Shown here piece after piece: positions 26,776-37,249 of a stretch of DNA of 58,300 bases (position 1 is its first letter; the number at the start of each line of letters is the position of its first letter). The stretch lies in assembly GCA_013152545.1 (NCBI GenBank), contig JAADGF010000100.1:1-58300 (forward strand), written 5' to 3'. Made by a program: the position numbers and the translations under genes. The notes under the pieces were generated by a model. It searched no databases. It was not told the origin of the DNA and saw only the letters and a program-made list of their open reading frames with translations. This DNA comes from Gammaproteobacteria bacterium (GTDB lineage Bacteria > Pseudomonadota > Gammaproteobacteria > SZUA-152).

Positions 26776-28779
26776 TTACTCAAGATGCGTTTTATTTACC
26801 CTGAATTTACTCACGCCCGCCTGTAAAATGTGAGCCGCGCCATTTAAATCATCGATTGCCGAATTCGATTGCTTAATCGACACCACCGCCTGTTGCGCTG
26901 ATTCGTTTAACTGTAACATTGCTTGTTTAATCTGTTGTGCACCTTGAGACTGAAAATGCATCCCCTGCTGCACATTCTCAAACCGAGGAGTTAATGTTTT
27001 CACCTCTTCAATGATTTGCGCCAGCTGCGCGGCGACCTGATTCACATCTGCAACACTCCGTCTGATCTGGTCAGAAAATTTTTCCATGCTAACCACACCA
27101 GAGGAAACAGCAGATTGCATTTCTTTAACCATCTGCTCAATATCCAACGTCGCCACTGCGGTCTGATCCGCTAAGCGGCGAATTTCGGTGGCCACAACAG
27201 CGAACCCAAGCCCATATTCCCCGGCTCTCTCAGCTTCTATGGCCGCATTCAGCGATAATAAATTGGTCTGATCCGCCACCTTCGTAATGGTTGTCACAAC
27301 ACTGTTAATATTAAGCGCTTTTTCATTCAACACTTCAAATTTCGATGCAATAGAACCCGACACCTCCACAATTTGCTCCATGTTATCCTCCATACGTCCT
27401 AGTTCGCCGTATCCTTCCAATGCAGACTGCCGAGTGCGATCCGCAACATTGGCTACCTCGTCAATATTTTTCACTAATTCTTTGGTGGTTGCCGAAATTT
27501 GCGTTGCCGTTGCGGCAATCTCATTAGTGGTTTTCGCTTGCGCAGCAATCGTGGTTTCTTGCTGTTTTGCAGTAGCGGCAATTTCAGTGGCAGACGAGGT
27601 TACCTGTATGCCAGAACGCTGCACCTGAGAGACCAGCGCATTGAGGTTTGCCACCATCAGCTGTACACCTTTCGCCAACTTGCCAATAGCGTCATCACCT
27701 ACAACAGCGACCGTTCCGGTCAAATCGCCATCGGCCGCCCGCGTTACCACTTCCAATATATCATCGACTTTACGAGCAAGCAGTTCAACAGCTTCCCGCT
27801 TCTCATCAATTGACATATTAATATAATCAATCATTTCCTGGAGTCCGTTTGCCAGTTCCGACATTGAACCAGAACTCAATATTGTAATACGTGACGAAAA
27901 ATCACCTTCGGCCACCTTGTTGACCACTGATAACAGATGATCCACCTCTCGACTTAATGCTTTTGCAGCACCACTTTCCCTTTCTGTAATCGCATTAACA
28001 TTATCTGACATATGGTTAAATGATAGCGCAAGCTGGCCAATTTCATCGTTGGCTGACACAATCGCACGCACCTCCTTATCACCCTGTGCACGTTTATCCA
28101 CAACATCGATTAATTTTACCAATGGATTGATAACCCACTTTTTTAGTAAGAAATTAATGAGAATTAAACCAGAGAGAAAAAATGCTAAATTAAACCCAAC
28201 TGTCCTCCATAAAACGTTATTAACAGCCTCATCAACCGAGGCCAGAGAATAGCTCACGCGAACGGCACCGTTAATACTACCATTCGGTACGTTGTGACAT
28301 AATAAGCAATTGACACCACGGGTATCTTCTGTCGCTTTAAATGGGCTTAATACCGTTAGCTGGCGTTGACCCGCATGCTGCTCAATCAATACGATTTGTT
28401 CACCCTGTAACGCCCGGCGATCCAGTTCGTCAAGTGGTTCTTCTTCTGGATACCCGGGACCAAATTGGTTTCGAACCGGCGCACCTCGTATAATGCGCGC
28501 ATCAATTACTTCCTTACGCGCTAACATCTTGTTTCGCAAAATACTACGCTGTTCCATGGTGCCCGTTAACATCATTGTATTCAGACTATCGAAGTACAAT
28601 GTGGTAACTTCTTTAACCTGCATTTTTGCAGCTTCCATCAGGCGCTCACTTTCCTGCTTAACCGCAAATGACGTTACCAGAAGCAGGACTAATAAAAAAG
28701 TGAGACCAACGGTAATATTAATCTTTGTACGAAGTGCCAGATGCTGTAGAAATGCAGGCTGAAAAACAAATGCCACCAT
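26776..28779 (-). CDS. wspA: Methyl-accepting receptor WspA with heme c motif
   Basis: ATG at 28779 has GGAGA upstream; the product is 667 residues. (Residue numbers here count from one codon earlier.) Membrane helices lie at about 20-40 and 193-213 around a periplasmic domain of ~150 residues that contains CLLCH at 159-163, a CXXCH covalent heme c site, in a DUF3365/Tll0287-like setting. Two or three HAMP units follow, then the signalling hairpin NLLSLNAAIEAERAGEYGLGF and RRLADQTAVATLDIEQMVKE, very like WspA. A CXXCH motif is not part of the usual WspA ligand domain. It probably senses redox state or a small gas. Confidence 0.93.
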   Translation of the reverse strand: MVAFVFQPAFLQHLALRTKINITVGLTFLLVLLLVTSFAVKQESERLMEAAKMQVKEVTTLYFDSLNTMMLTGTMEQRSILRNKMLARKEVIDARIIRGAPVRNQFGPGYPEEEPLDELDRRALQGEQIVLIEQHAGQRQLTVLSPFKATEDTRGVNCLLCHNVPNGSINGAVRVSYSLASVDEAVNNVLWRTVGFNLAFFLSGLILINFLLKKWVINPLVKLIDVVDKRAQGDKEVRAIVSANDEIGQLALSFNHMSDNVNAITERESGAAKALSREVDHLLSVVNKVAEGDFSSRITILSSGSMSELANGLQEMIDYINMSIDEKREAVELLARKVDDILEVVTRAADGDLTGTVAVVGDDAIGKLAKGVQLMVANLNALVSQVQRSGIQVTSSATEIAATAKQQETTIAAQAKTTNEIAATATQISATTKELVKNIDEVANVADRTRQSALEGYGELGRMEDNMEQIVEVSGSIASKFEVLNEKALNINSVVTTITKVADQTNLLSLNAAIEAERAGEYGLGFAVVATEIRRLADQTAVATLDIEQMVKEMQSAVSSGVVSMEKFSDQIRRSVADVNQVAAQLAQIIEEVKTLTPRFENVQQGMHFQSQGAQQIKQAMLQLNESAQQAVVSIKQSNSAIDDLNGAAHILQAGVSKFRVNKTHLE

Positions 28780-28782
28780 CAA

Positions 28783-29474
28783 TTCTCCTATTAAAGTACA
28801 AACCCTGTTTCGGGATAAATCACAATCAAGCTCATTATCCTAAGAATCCGTTCAAAACCTCACTATTAAGCATGCCCGTCGCAGCGTGTAGTTTAAATAG
28901 CATAGCGGCAACATCCTCACACTCAAGAAGTATAGGGAAACACCAAATACTCGATATGCGGCGTTTTTTTGACCGTTTTGCTTTTTACTGCATTCTTTGA
29001 CCGAAATTTTGAGCAAACTCTAAAGATAGGAACGATGTACATTGGCGCAGCGATGCAGGGAAGGTAATTTTTACGTCTGTACGCTTTAACGTCTTAGACT
29101 TCAACGTTTTATTAATGTTAATAGCCCGCCCCAGACCCCCGTCTATGCTTACGTCTATGCTTAGTTACTATCAGCTAAGGCTTAATGTATTGCTTATATG
29201 TGCAAAAATGCCTTATTAAGACTATTAAGTCAACGAATTAAATAATCGCTCAACATAATTTTCAATAAAAAAATTAAAACGCACGCTGTTGAATATATCG
29301 ACTGTTGGCACCTGACAATCTGACCGTAAGTTAATGATAAGCTGACATTTAAATTTGCTAAGCACATCAAAGAACTGTGCGAACATCAACGTGACACGAC
29401 GAATGGTTTCGTTGTATCCTATATTTAGTATGCTTTGCCTGTTTGAAGCCTAAGCGAACAGCAACGATCTTGGA
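28783..29474. other. Intergenic region between wspA and lpd
   Basis: About 690 bases lie between the wspA start and the lpd end (both minus strand). The wsp promoter must lie here, but no clear sigma-54 or sigma-70 boxes or terminator for lpd could be identified. TTTTGACCG-like words occur twice near 28967-29005 (plus strand). No ORF is convincing. Confidence 0.4.
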
Positions 29475-30896
29475 TCAAAAATGAATCGCTCGATTATCCA
29501 CCGCCAACGCCGCTTCGTGTATTGCTTCAGACAGTGTCGGGTGTGCATGTATCGTCCGTGCCAGGTCTTCTGCTGATGCAGAAAACTCCATGGCAACAAC
29601 CGCTTCGCCAATAAGCTCCGACGCATTAGGCCCATAAATATGCACGCCCAAAACGGCATCAGTGCTCGCGTCACTCAGCACTTTCACGAGGCCAGTAGAG
29701 TCGTTCATCGCCAAAGCACGGCCATTAGCCCAGAGCGGAAACGAGCCAGACGTGTATTCAACGCCCTTCTCTTTAAGTTGCTCTTCTGTTCTGCCAACCC
29801 AGGCAATTTCTGGCCATACATAAATAACCCAAGGCACTTTAAAAAAGTCCACATGCGCCGTTTGACCAGCAATCATTTCAGCCACAGCCATACCTTCTTC
29901 TGACGCCTTATGCGCCAACATCGGTCCACGCACAACATCGCCAATGGCATAGACACCCTGTAAACTGGTGCGACACAAATCATCAACTTCAATAAAACCA
30001 CGCTGATTAAATTTCAAGCCAACCTCTTGAGCGCACAAATGTTCGGAGTTGGGTTTACGACCCGTTGCCACCAATAGTTTGTCAAATGTTACATTGTGCT
30101 GGCCACTAGCATCTTCAAATTGCACCGTAACGTCTTTCACGGAGATTTCAATTTTATTAATATGAACACCCAAGCGAATATCTAAACCTTGCGACGTCAA
30201 CTCCTTTTGGGCCGCATCTGCAATTTGACGATCCACATTGCGTAAAAATTTTGGATTTCGATTTAAAATCATGGTTTCCGCACCAAGTCGGCTCCAGACA
30301 CTGCCAAGCTCCAACCCAATCACCCCACCGCCAATAACCCCAAAGCGTTTTGGCACGTCAGAAAACGACAACGCCCCCGTGGAATCTACAACTAGATCAT
30401 TGTCAAAAGGTGCTATATCCAGTGCGGTTGGCGTAGAACCTGTGGCAATAATAATGTGATGCGCGGTGTAAGTCTGTGCGGAGTCACCACCATCCAAACC
30501 AGTCACTTCTACCGTATTGTTTGACAATAAACGAGCAATGCCTTTAATCCATTCAACTTTATTTTTAATGAATAAGCTGGAGACACCCGTAGTAAGCTTT
30601 TCAACAATACTGTCCTTACGCTTCATCATTGTCGCGACATCAATATCAATACGGCTGGCACTAATACCATGGTGTTTGAAATCATGTTGCAGTGCATAGT
30701 AATGATGAGAAGAGTCAAGCAGAGCCTTGGAAGGGATACAACCCACATTTAAACAAGTACCACCCAATACAGGCTGTCCTTGTCTGTTGGTCCATTGTTC
30801 GATACAGGCCGTTGTTAAACCTAACTGCGCACAACGAATTGCTGCTACATAGCCTCCTGGGCCACCGCCTATTACTACCACATCATAGTCCGCCAT
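29475..30896 (-). CDS. lpd: Dihydrolipoyl dehydrogenase
   Basis: The 473-residue flavoprotein has the FAD site VIGGGPGGYVAAI, the redox disulfide GGTCLNVGCIPSKALL, the NAD site VIGGGVIGLELGSVWSRLG and the C-terminal catalytic HAHPTLSEAIHE. It reoxidises dihydrolipoyl groups of the 2-oxoglutarate dehydrogenase complex (E3), passing electrons to NAD+. It follows sucB after 112 bases, so it belongs to the sucA-sucB-lpd operon, as in pseudomonads. Confidence 0.97.
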   Translation of the reverse strand: MADYDVVVIGGGPGGYVAAIRCAQLGLTTACIEQWTNRQGQPVLGGTCLNVGCIPSKALLDSSHHYYALQHDFKHHGISASRIDIDVATMMKRKDSIVEKLTTGVSSLFIKNKVEWIKGIARLLSNNTVEVTGLDGGDSAQTYTAHHIIIATGSTPTALDIAPFDNDLVVDSTGALSFSDVPKRFGVIGGGVIGLELGSVWSRLGAETMILNRNPKFLRNVDRQIADAAQKELTSQGLDIRLGVHINKIEISVKDVTVQFEDASGQHNVTFDKLLVATGRKPNSEHLCAQEVGLKFNQRGFIEVDDLCRTSLQGVYAIGDVVRGPMLAHKASEEGMAVAEMIAGQTAHVDFFKVPWVIYVWPEIAWVGRTEEQLKEKGVEYTSGSFPLWANGRALAMNDSTGLVKVLSDASTDAVLGVHIYGPNASELIGEAVVAMEFSASAEDLARTIHAHPTLSEAIHEAALAVDNRAIHF

Positions 30897-31008
30897 GATT
30901 GGACCTCTTTTATTTAGTGTTTGTAACGACTCATCTTATTCTTGCTTTGCCCAATGACGGCATTATACTGCCCATTTACATCGCTAACCGCCATGCTGCT
31001 TTGTTGTT

Positions 31009-32313
31009 CTATATTGCCAACAACATACGAGTTGGGTCTTCAATCGCCTGTTTTACCGCTACCAAAAATAACACTGCATCATGTCCATCGATAATACGAT
31101 GATCATATGATAATGCCACATACATCATCGGGCGAATAACAATTTCCCCATCTTCAACAACTGGGCGTTCAACAATATTATGCATACCTAATATGGCGCT
31201 TTGAGGCGGATTTAATATGGGCGTTGATAACATCGAACCATAAACTCCACCATTTGAGATACTGAAGGTGCCACCGGTTAAATCCTCCAGTGACAATTTC
31301 CCCTCACGCGCCTTTTCGCCATAGGATCGAATCGCAATCTCAATATCTGCAAAGCTCATCTCATCCACATTACGCAAAATAGGAACCACCAAGCCACGGG
31401 GTGACCCCACCGCGATGCCGATATCATAATAACCATGATAAATAATATCATCATCTTCAGTCGACGCATTGATAATTGGCAACTGTTTTAACGCTTCAAC
31501 CACTGCCTTGGTGAAAAAGGACATGAATCCAAGTTTAGTCTCATGACGGTCGAGAAAGTTTTCTTTGTACTTATTCCTTAAATCCATCACGGACTTCATG
31601 TTAACCTCATTAAATGTGGTTAAAATTGCTGCCGTATTTTGAGCTTCTTTAAGACGTTCTGCCACCCGTGCGCGTAACCGGCTCATCGGCACTCTCTTTT
31701 CCCGCCGAGTTTCATCGGCTAACGGTGGCAATGACGTCACTGACGGTTTTGTTACTGACAGCGGTTCATGCGCAGCAGATGTCTGTGTCGCCTTATCTGT
31801 TTGGGACAAGATGGTTTGAGCAATGTTACTTTGAGCAACAGCCATGTGATCCAGATAACCCAGCACGTCAGATTTAACGATTCTACCATTTTTTCCCGTA
31901 CCTTTGATACGGTGAGGATCTAACTGATGTTCCGCCACGAGTTTACGCACAGACGGGCTTAGATCACTCAGCCCCACATTAGTAGTAGTTGAAACTGCTG
32001 TCATTAATGGCGTATCGTTTGTTTTCCCCGTTGACGAAATGCTGTTACTTACGCTGTTACTGGAAAATGCCTTAGCATCGGTATCCAATACGGCAATGAC
32101 CTCGTCACTAGCAACGTTGGTGCCTTCCTCTTTTTTAATCTCTTTTAGTATTCCATCATTTGGCGCCACGATTTCCAACATGACTTTATCGGTTTCCATG
32201 TCGACCAGGCTTTCATTTTTAGACACAAATTCACCCGCCTTTTTATTCCATGAGGCAATTGTTGCCTCTGATATTGATTCTGCCAAAACGGGTACTTTTA
32301 TTTCGATCAACAT
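31009..32313 (-). CDS. sucB: 2-oxoglutarate dehydrogenase E2 (succinyltransferase)
   Basis: The 434-residue protein has an N-terminal lipoyl domain with K43 in ETDKVMLEI, an E3/E1-binding domain ([28 protein letters not shown]), Ala/Thr-rich linkers and a catalytic core ending with [16 protein letters not shown], the HxxxDG active site. It transfers succinyl from E1-lipoate to CoA. It starts 12 bases after sucA. Confidence 0.97.
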   Translation of the reverse strand: MLIEIKVPVLAESISEATIASWNKKAGEFVSKNESLVDMETDKVMLEIVAPNDGILKEIKKEEGTNVASDEVIAVLDTDAKAFSSNSVSNSISSTGKTNDTPLMTAVSTTTNVGLSDLSPSVRKLVAEHQLDPHRIKGTGKNGRIVKSDVLGYLDHMAVAQSNIAQTILSQTDKATQTSAAHEPLSVTKPSVTSLPPLADETRREKRVPMSRLRARVAERLKEAQNTAAILTTFNEVNMKSVMDLRNKYKENFLDRHETKLGFMSFFTKAVVEALKQLPIINASTEDDDIIYHGYYDIGIAVGSPRGLVVPILRNVDEMSFADIEIAIRSYGEKAREGKLSLEDLTGGTFSISNGGVYGSMLSTPILNPPQSAILGMHNIVERPVVEDGEIVIRPMMYVALSYDHRIIDGHDAVLFLVAVKQAIEDPTRMLLAI

Positions 32314-32325
32314 TGTTAACTCTCC

Positions 32326-35166
32326 CTATAAGCGATGTCGTGCCTCACCCTGCTCACCTAATGCCTCATTAACCAACGCTTGCAATTGTTCAATATGTTT
32401 TTGATAATAACCCACCGCTGGCGAAGCCGCTGGTGGCCGACTTGCAACATGTAATGATTGCTCCGTCGATACTAACTCTGCCAGCAACGGTTGCACAAAT
32501 GACCATGCCCCTTGATTATAAGGTTCTTCCTGGCACCACACGATCTGTTTCGTATTGGGGTAATCATTCAGCTGTGTCTGAAGATAAGCTTTAGGAAATG
32601 GGTAAATTTGCTCCACACGTAACAACGCAACGTTATCTATTTTTCTTTCACGCCTAGCATCCAACAAGTCAAAATAAACCTTACCTGAGCATACCACCAC
32701 CCGCGACACGTCACGCCTCTCTGCGCTCGCATCGCCAATCACCGGGAGAAAACCACCATCACATAACTGCTCAAGCGTTGAGGTCGATAATTTGTGCCGC
32801 AGTAGACTCTTTGGTGACATTACAATAAGTGGTTTACGCAATTTACGCAATGCTTGCCGACGCAACAAGTGAAACATTTGTGAAGGTATACTCGGCACAC
32901 AAACCTGCATATTATCTTCGGCACATAACTGAAGATATCGTTCCAATCTTGCCGATGAATGCTCAGGGCCCTGTCCGTCAAAACCATGGGGCAAAAACAT
33001 CACAAGTCCACTAAGCCGAGCCCATTTCGATTCACCAGAACTGATAAACTGGTCTATCACCACTTGTGCACCATTGGCAAAATCCCCAAACTGCGCCTCC
33101 CAAATCACCAATGCATAGGGTGCGGCAGTACTATAGCCATATTCAAACCCCAACACCGCCTCTTCTGACAACAAGGAATCAAAAATCGTAAACTCCGCCT
33201 GCTGTTTAGAAAGATTTTTTAACGGTGTATAATAATGCCCATCCTTTTGGTCATGTATAATCGCATGGCGATGAAAAAAGGTACCCCGACCGCAGTCCTG
33301 GCCCGACACCCGCACCGGATAACCCTTCGTTAAAAGAGAAGCGTACGCGAGTGTTTCAGTAAAACCCCAGTCCATTGCAACATCACCAGCGGCCATTTGG
33401 AGTCGGCTTTTGTGTATACGCTCAACTTGTGTATGCAACGATAACCCGGCTGGCACCGTGCATAAGCGTTGCATCAACTGGCTGACGTCTTCGCGCCCAA
33501 TAGCCGTTTTTACCCATTCATCTTTTTTGGCATTTATATAGGGCTGCCAATCCACCCAATAGGGTTTTTCAAAGCTACCGATCACAATATTGGGCGCAAC
33601 TAATTCGCCTTCATCAAGCTTTTCGCGATAAACTCGCACCATCTGGTCTACGTCATCAATTTTAACCAAACCCTGGTCATTCAGACAATCTGACGCAAGA
33701 TCACTGACCCGTGAATGCGCTTTAATTTTTGAATACATGACAGGTTGCGTTGCAAAGGGTTCATCAGCTTCACTATGGCCATGACGGCGATAACAAACCA
33801 TATCAACCACCACATCATTATGAAACTTCATCCGGTAGTCCAGCGCCAATTGCATAACAAACACCACTGCCTCTGGATTATCACCATTAACGTGAAAAAT
33901 AGGTGCCTGAACCATTCGTGCGACTTCGGTACAATAAACTGTTGAGCGTGCATCGAGGGGGTTGCTTGTGGTAAAACCAATTTGGTTATTGATAATAATA
34001 TGAACGGTACCCCCCGTGGTGAACCCCCGGGCTTCAGACATTTGAAACGTTTCCATCACAACACCCTGACCAGCGAATGCCGCGTCGCCATGAACCAGAA
34101 CCGGTAACACCAAATTGCCCAACGTATCGTTTCTGCGTTCCTGGCGAGCTCTAACAGACCCCTCCACAACGGGACTGATGATTTCAAGATGGGATGGGTT
34201 AAATGCCAGGGCCAAATGTACAATACCACCCGACGTATGGATATCCGATGAAAAGCCCATATGATATTTCACATCACCGGACCCGCCATTTGCACTTGGT
34301 TCTGCGATACCTTCAAATTCCTGAAATAAATTACTGGGCGCTTTGCCTAAAATATTCGTTAATACATTGAGTCGGCCACGGTGTGCCATTCCCATCACGA
34401 TTTCGATAACACCGTGTTCACCAGCACGCTGAATTAACTCATCCAGCATCGGTATTAAACTTTCCGCACCTTCTAATGAAAAACGTTTTTGACCCACATA
34501 GCGCGTATGTAAATATTTTTCAAATTCCCCGGCAGCAACCACCCGTTCCAAAATTTGCAGACGATTTTGCACAGAAAAATCTGGCGTACTACGCATACTT
34601 TCAAGGCGCTGCTGAATCCAACGCTTTTCTTCGGTATCAGTAATGTGCATGTATTCAACCCCCACATGACCACAATAGGTCACGCGCAAGGTATCAAGAA
34701 TTTGCCGTAAACTCGCCTGCCGTGGTCCAGCCAGGGAGCCGGTATTAAAAATGGTGTCTAAATCATGCTCAGACAGCTTGTGGTAGGCCAATTCCAGTTC
34801 AGGTACATGATCGACGGTACGCAAAACCAGCGGGTCCAGGTTTGCCATTTGATGTCCACGGAAACGGTACGCATTAATCAGTTGCAGCACCTGCACCTGT
34901 TTACTGCCAGCATCCTGGCTCAGTACACTTTCATAGCGAGATACCGGATGACGAGATTCACGACTTAAGCGGGCAAATTCATCACGTATAGCACGATGAT
35001 CAGGTTCGGGCACGTATACAGTACCATTGACACTTAATTGCTGAAAAAATTGTTGCCAATCGTCTGGCACTGACGTGGGTTTTTTCAAATAATCCGCATA
35101 CAATTCTTCAACAAAAGGGGCATTTTGGCTAAACAAATAACTATCGCGCCGCAAACGTTTCATCAT
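32326..35166 (-). CDS. sucA: 2-oxoglutarate dehydrogenase E1
   Basis: The 946-residue thiamine-diphosphate enzyme decarboxylates 2-oxoglutarate in the TCA cycle. Family marks include the N-terminal NAPFVEELYADYLKKPTSVP, MGMAHRGRLNVLTNILGK, HGDAAFAGQGVVMET, VDMVCYRRHGHSEADEP and the C-terminal half with SGQDCGRGTFFHRHA and LPHGFDGQGPEHSSAR. Length matches E. coli SucA. It is the first gene of the sucA-sucB-lpd operon seen here; no sdh genes are upstream. Confidence 0.97.
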   Translation of the reverse strand: MMKRLRRDSYLFSQNAPFVEELYADYLKKPTSVPDDWQQFFQQLSVNGTVYVPEPDHRAIRDEFARLSRESRHPVSRYESVLSQDAGSKQVQVLQLINAYRFRGHQMANLDPLVLRTVDHVPELELAYHKLSEHDLDTIFNTGSLAGPRQASLRQILDTLRVTYCGHVGVEYMHITDTEEKRWIQQRLESMRSTPDFSVQNRLQILERVVAAGEFEKYLHTRYVGQKRFSLEGAESLIPMLDELIQRAGEHGVIEIVMGMAHRGRLNVLTNILGKAPSNLFQEFEGIAEPSANGGSGDVKYHMGFSSDIHTSGGIVHLALAFNPSHLEIISPVVEGSVRARQERRNDTLGNLVLPVLVHGDAAFAGQGVVMETFQMSEARGFTTGGTVHIIINNQIGFTTSNPLDARSTVYCTEVARMVQAPIFHVNGDNPEAVVFVMQLALDYRMKFHNDVVVDMVCYRRHGHSEADEPFATQPVMYSKIKAHSRVSDLASDCLNDQGLVKIDDVDQMVRVYREKLDEGELVAPNIVIGSFEKPYWVDWQPYINAKKDEWVKTAIGREDVSQLMQRLCTVPAGLSLHTQVERIHKSRLQMAAGDVAMDWGFTETLAYASLLTKGYPVRVSGQDCGRGTFFHRHAIIHDQKDGHYYTPLKNLSKQQAEFTIFDSLLSEEAVLGFEYGYSTAAPYALVIWEAQFGDFANGAQVVIDQFISSGESKWARLSGLVMFLPHGFDGQGPEHSSARLERYLQLCAEDNMQVCVPSIPSQMFHLLRRQALRKLRKPLIVMSPKSLLRHKLSTSTLEQLCDGGFLPVIGDASAERRDVSRVVVCSGKVYFDLLDARRERKIDNVALLRVEQIYPFPKAYLQTQLNDYPNTKQIVWCQEEPYNQGAWSFVQPLLAELVSTEQSLHVASRPPAASPAVGYYQKHIEQLQALVNEALGEQGEARHRL

Positions 35167-35379
35167 GAGACAAGACCTCGCTGTCGGGTACTACCCGCAC
35201 AACAACGACAGACATTTATTTCACACAGTGATATGGGGTTAATAACGTTTAAAACCACTTATTTTTTATCCCTTTATTCTAGGGGCTATTGACATTTGAG
35301 CTTCACCGCTGATGCAACTGACAAAGTGCCCCCGCAGGGATAAAACTCAAACCTCAACGACCCTAAAACATAGTGTAAA

Positions 35380-35630
35380 TTAATTGTGCGTAAAAATACT
35401 GAGACCTAAGTCGTATACGCTATCGGCAATGGCCGTTAAAGCTTTACAATCATTATACAAAGTCCCGTTACCACGATCTTGTGACACAAAAATAGCGTGC
35501 ATCATATCATGTCGTGGCCAGACGATATGAGGCGTAATCTATTTGAGAATAAAAGTCGGGTCGCGGCATTGCAACACCGCCATAAAATTAAAGAGGGTAC
35601 GCACAATGACACCCAAATTTCAATCGCGAC
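35380..35630 (-). pseudogene. Decayed gene fragment with in-frame stop
   Basis: One minus-strand frame reads GVIVRTLFNFMAVLQCRDPT, FILK, a TAG at 35539-35541, then ITPHIVWPRHDMMHAIFVSQ and SVYDLGLSIFTHN to TAA at 35380. Composition looks coding on both sides of the TAG, and another stop lies just upstream of about 35630, so it is probably a relic. No family is recognised. Confidence 0.35.
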
Positions 35631-36316
35631 AGCCAATCAGCATGACACTTAACGCCAATTACATTGTGTTTAGGGTCTTTAAAGAAATAAATTAGACAGA
35701 TTACGTCGGATATCGTTTCGTATTCAAGGCGTGGAAATGGATGCATACTGGTTGTATGCAACCTTTTTCGCAATGCCGAAGACAGAAGAATAGACAAGCA
35801 AAATGTTCAAGTTAGCTCTTACAGACCCGTCAGTTCTTTACAGACCCAGTGCGCTCTCATAATACGACCCCACAAGCTGGCCTTAAGCGATTTCATCGGC
35901 GTACGTCATGTACGGCCGACCGTTAGCGTCCGCACTGATCAATATCACATAAAACCCTAAATACGATTGTCACCCCAGCCCTCAACATCCACCACCCCCA
36001 CTGTAACGTGCTAACTATAACGTGCTAATAGTTTTCACGTTTGTCAGTTGTTCAAACAAACGAATCTGACGCATCAACAATCGAAACCAAATCAGATAAC
36101 TATTAAAAACAAGTTTTCGTCTATGCATGTTACGTGATATTTTATCAGCCGCAAGAACTTGATGGTAACGCACGGAATCTGGCGATGCCCAGTAATGCAA
36201 ACGTACAAGTAATGGCGAACAACAAACTTTATTTAGACGTCTGTTGTTTGCATTACAGCAAAAAAATCGATTCGTAGTGAGTATATTATCTTATCTTTCA
36301 CCATTAAAGCTTTTAC

Positions 36317-36330
36317 TTGACTTATATCAA
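36317..36330. promoter_or_regulatory. FNR/DNR-type box upstream of cytochrome c
   Basis: TTGAC-TTAT-ATCAA matches the FNR/ANR/DNR operator (TTGAT/C-N4-ATCAA) and lies 75 bases before the cytochrome start. A Crp/Fnr protein with the E-x-x-S-R recognition motif is encoded at 16926-17615. The pairing is inference. Confidence 0.6.
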
Positions 36331-36404
36331 GGCGCTACGTGATCATAATACTGTAAGAACACATACATCATATGGAACTCAATAATTAACCAGGAGAAGA
36401 AGAG

Positions 36405-36788
36405 ATGAAAGCAGTTCTTAACACATTGGTACTGACTGGAATATTATCGGTTGGCTTATTAACAACGAGTGATAATGCATACGCAGCTGGCGTTGAAGCA
36501 AAATGTAAGGCATGTCACGACTTTGGGGACAAACACAAACTAGGACCCGCTTTAGGGGGTATCGTCGGCAAAAAAGCGGGCGCAACCGACTTTAAGCGAT
36601 ACAGCAAAAGTTTGAAAAATGGGGATTGGGTGTGGGATGAAGCCAACCTGCGTAAGTGGCTAAACGATGGTAAAGCTGCAATCAAGGAGCTAACGGGTGA
36701 CCCGGATGCCAAAACAACAATGCCCCCCCAGCGGCTTAAAGACGCTCAACTGGACCAGATAATTGAATTTCTAGTCGGTCTAAAATAA
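36405..36788 (+). CDS. Monoheme cytochrome c, class I
   Basis: The 127-residue precursor has a signal peptide (cleavage after DNAYA, residue 27) and heme motif CKACH at 34-38. GDKHKLGPALGGIVGKKAG and the axial Met near M106 (TTMPPQ) are typical of c2/c550-like carriers. AGGAGAAGAAG precedes ATG. It is a soluble periplasmic electron carrier. A FNR-type box lies upstream, suggesting oxygen- or nitrogen-oxide-responsive expression, and a hairpin follows. Confidence 0.93.
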   Translation: MKAVLNTLVLTGILSVGLLTTSDNAYAAGVEAKCKACHDFGDKHKLGPALGGIVGKKAGATDFKRYSKSLKNGDWVWDEANLRKWLNDGKAAIKELTGDPDAKTTMPPQRLKDAQLDQIIEFLVGLK

Positions 36789-36826
36789 GCCAATAATTCC
36801 GTAATATAGATTACATCCATAAAGAC

Positions 36827-36851
36827 AGGGCGGATATTATCACTCCGCCCT
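36827..36851 (+). terminator. Hairpin after cytochrome c
   Basis: AGGGCGGA and TCCGCCCT form an 8-bp GC-rich stem with a 9-base loop, 39 bases after the cytochrome stop. The following ACTTTGG is a poor U-tract, so termination efficiency is uncertain. Confidence 0.6.
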
Positions 36852-37190
36852 ACTTTGGCACTCAGTATCAAATTGATTGTTAACCGTTGATTATGGAAAT
36901 AATTGGCCTTTAGCTTACACGCCAGCACATTAAAGTCTCCCCGACCCGATGAACCCTTACCTCACTACAATTTGATTTTCGCCACTATTTTTCTTTGATA
37001 GGTCATGATTTAATCACCCACCCAAGCTTCATTGTCTGCCACACGAGATCATAATCCTAAGCAATGGGCATGTAACAGTAAGCGATTGCAACGATTCACA
37101 CGCTTCCGTCACGATAAAAAATACACTCCACACACACGACTAACTGATGATTTTAGGTTTAACGATCCAGGGTATGGTTAAGAAACGTCA

Positions 37191-37219
37191 TTCACGGTAT
37201 GCTATGCGCTGCTTATAAT
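37191..37219 (+). promoter_or_regulatory. Sigma-70-type promoter of pdxS
   Basis: TTCACG and a perfect TATAAT are 17 bases apart. The predicted start near 37226 lies before AGGATAG and the ATG at 37250. This position rules against the longer upstream frame starting at 37199. Confidence 0.6.
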
Positions 37220-37249
37220 ACTTTTGTTGACTATAGGATAGCGAATACC

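Larger units (their letters stand above)
35167..36404. other. Long intergenic region with decayed coding fragments
   Basis: This 1.24-kb region lies between the divergent sucA and cytochrome genes. It holds minus-strand fragments that look like eroded coding sequence (35380-35630, listed separately, and 35896-35970, reading ISADANGRPYMTYADEIA then stop). The cytochrome's FNR-type box is at 36317-36330. ORFs at 35588-35797 and 36015-36200 do not look coding. Confidence 0.5.
36789..37249. other. Intergenic region with hairpin, repeat end, pdxS promoter
   Basis: The 461 bases hold the hairpin 36827-36851, a family 3 right end TAACTGATGATTTTAGG at 37141-37157 whose partner is not clear, and the pdxS promoter. 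No ORF is credible. Confidence 0.5.
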
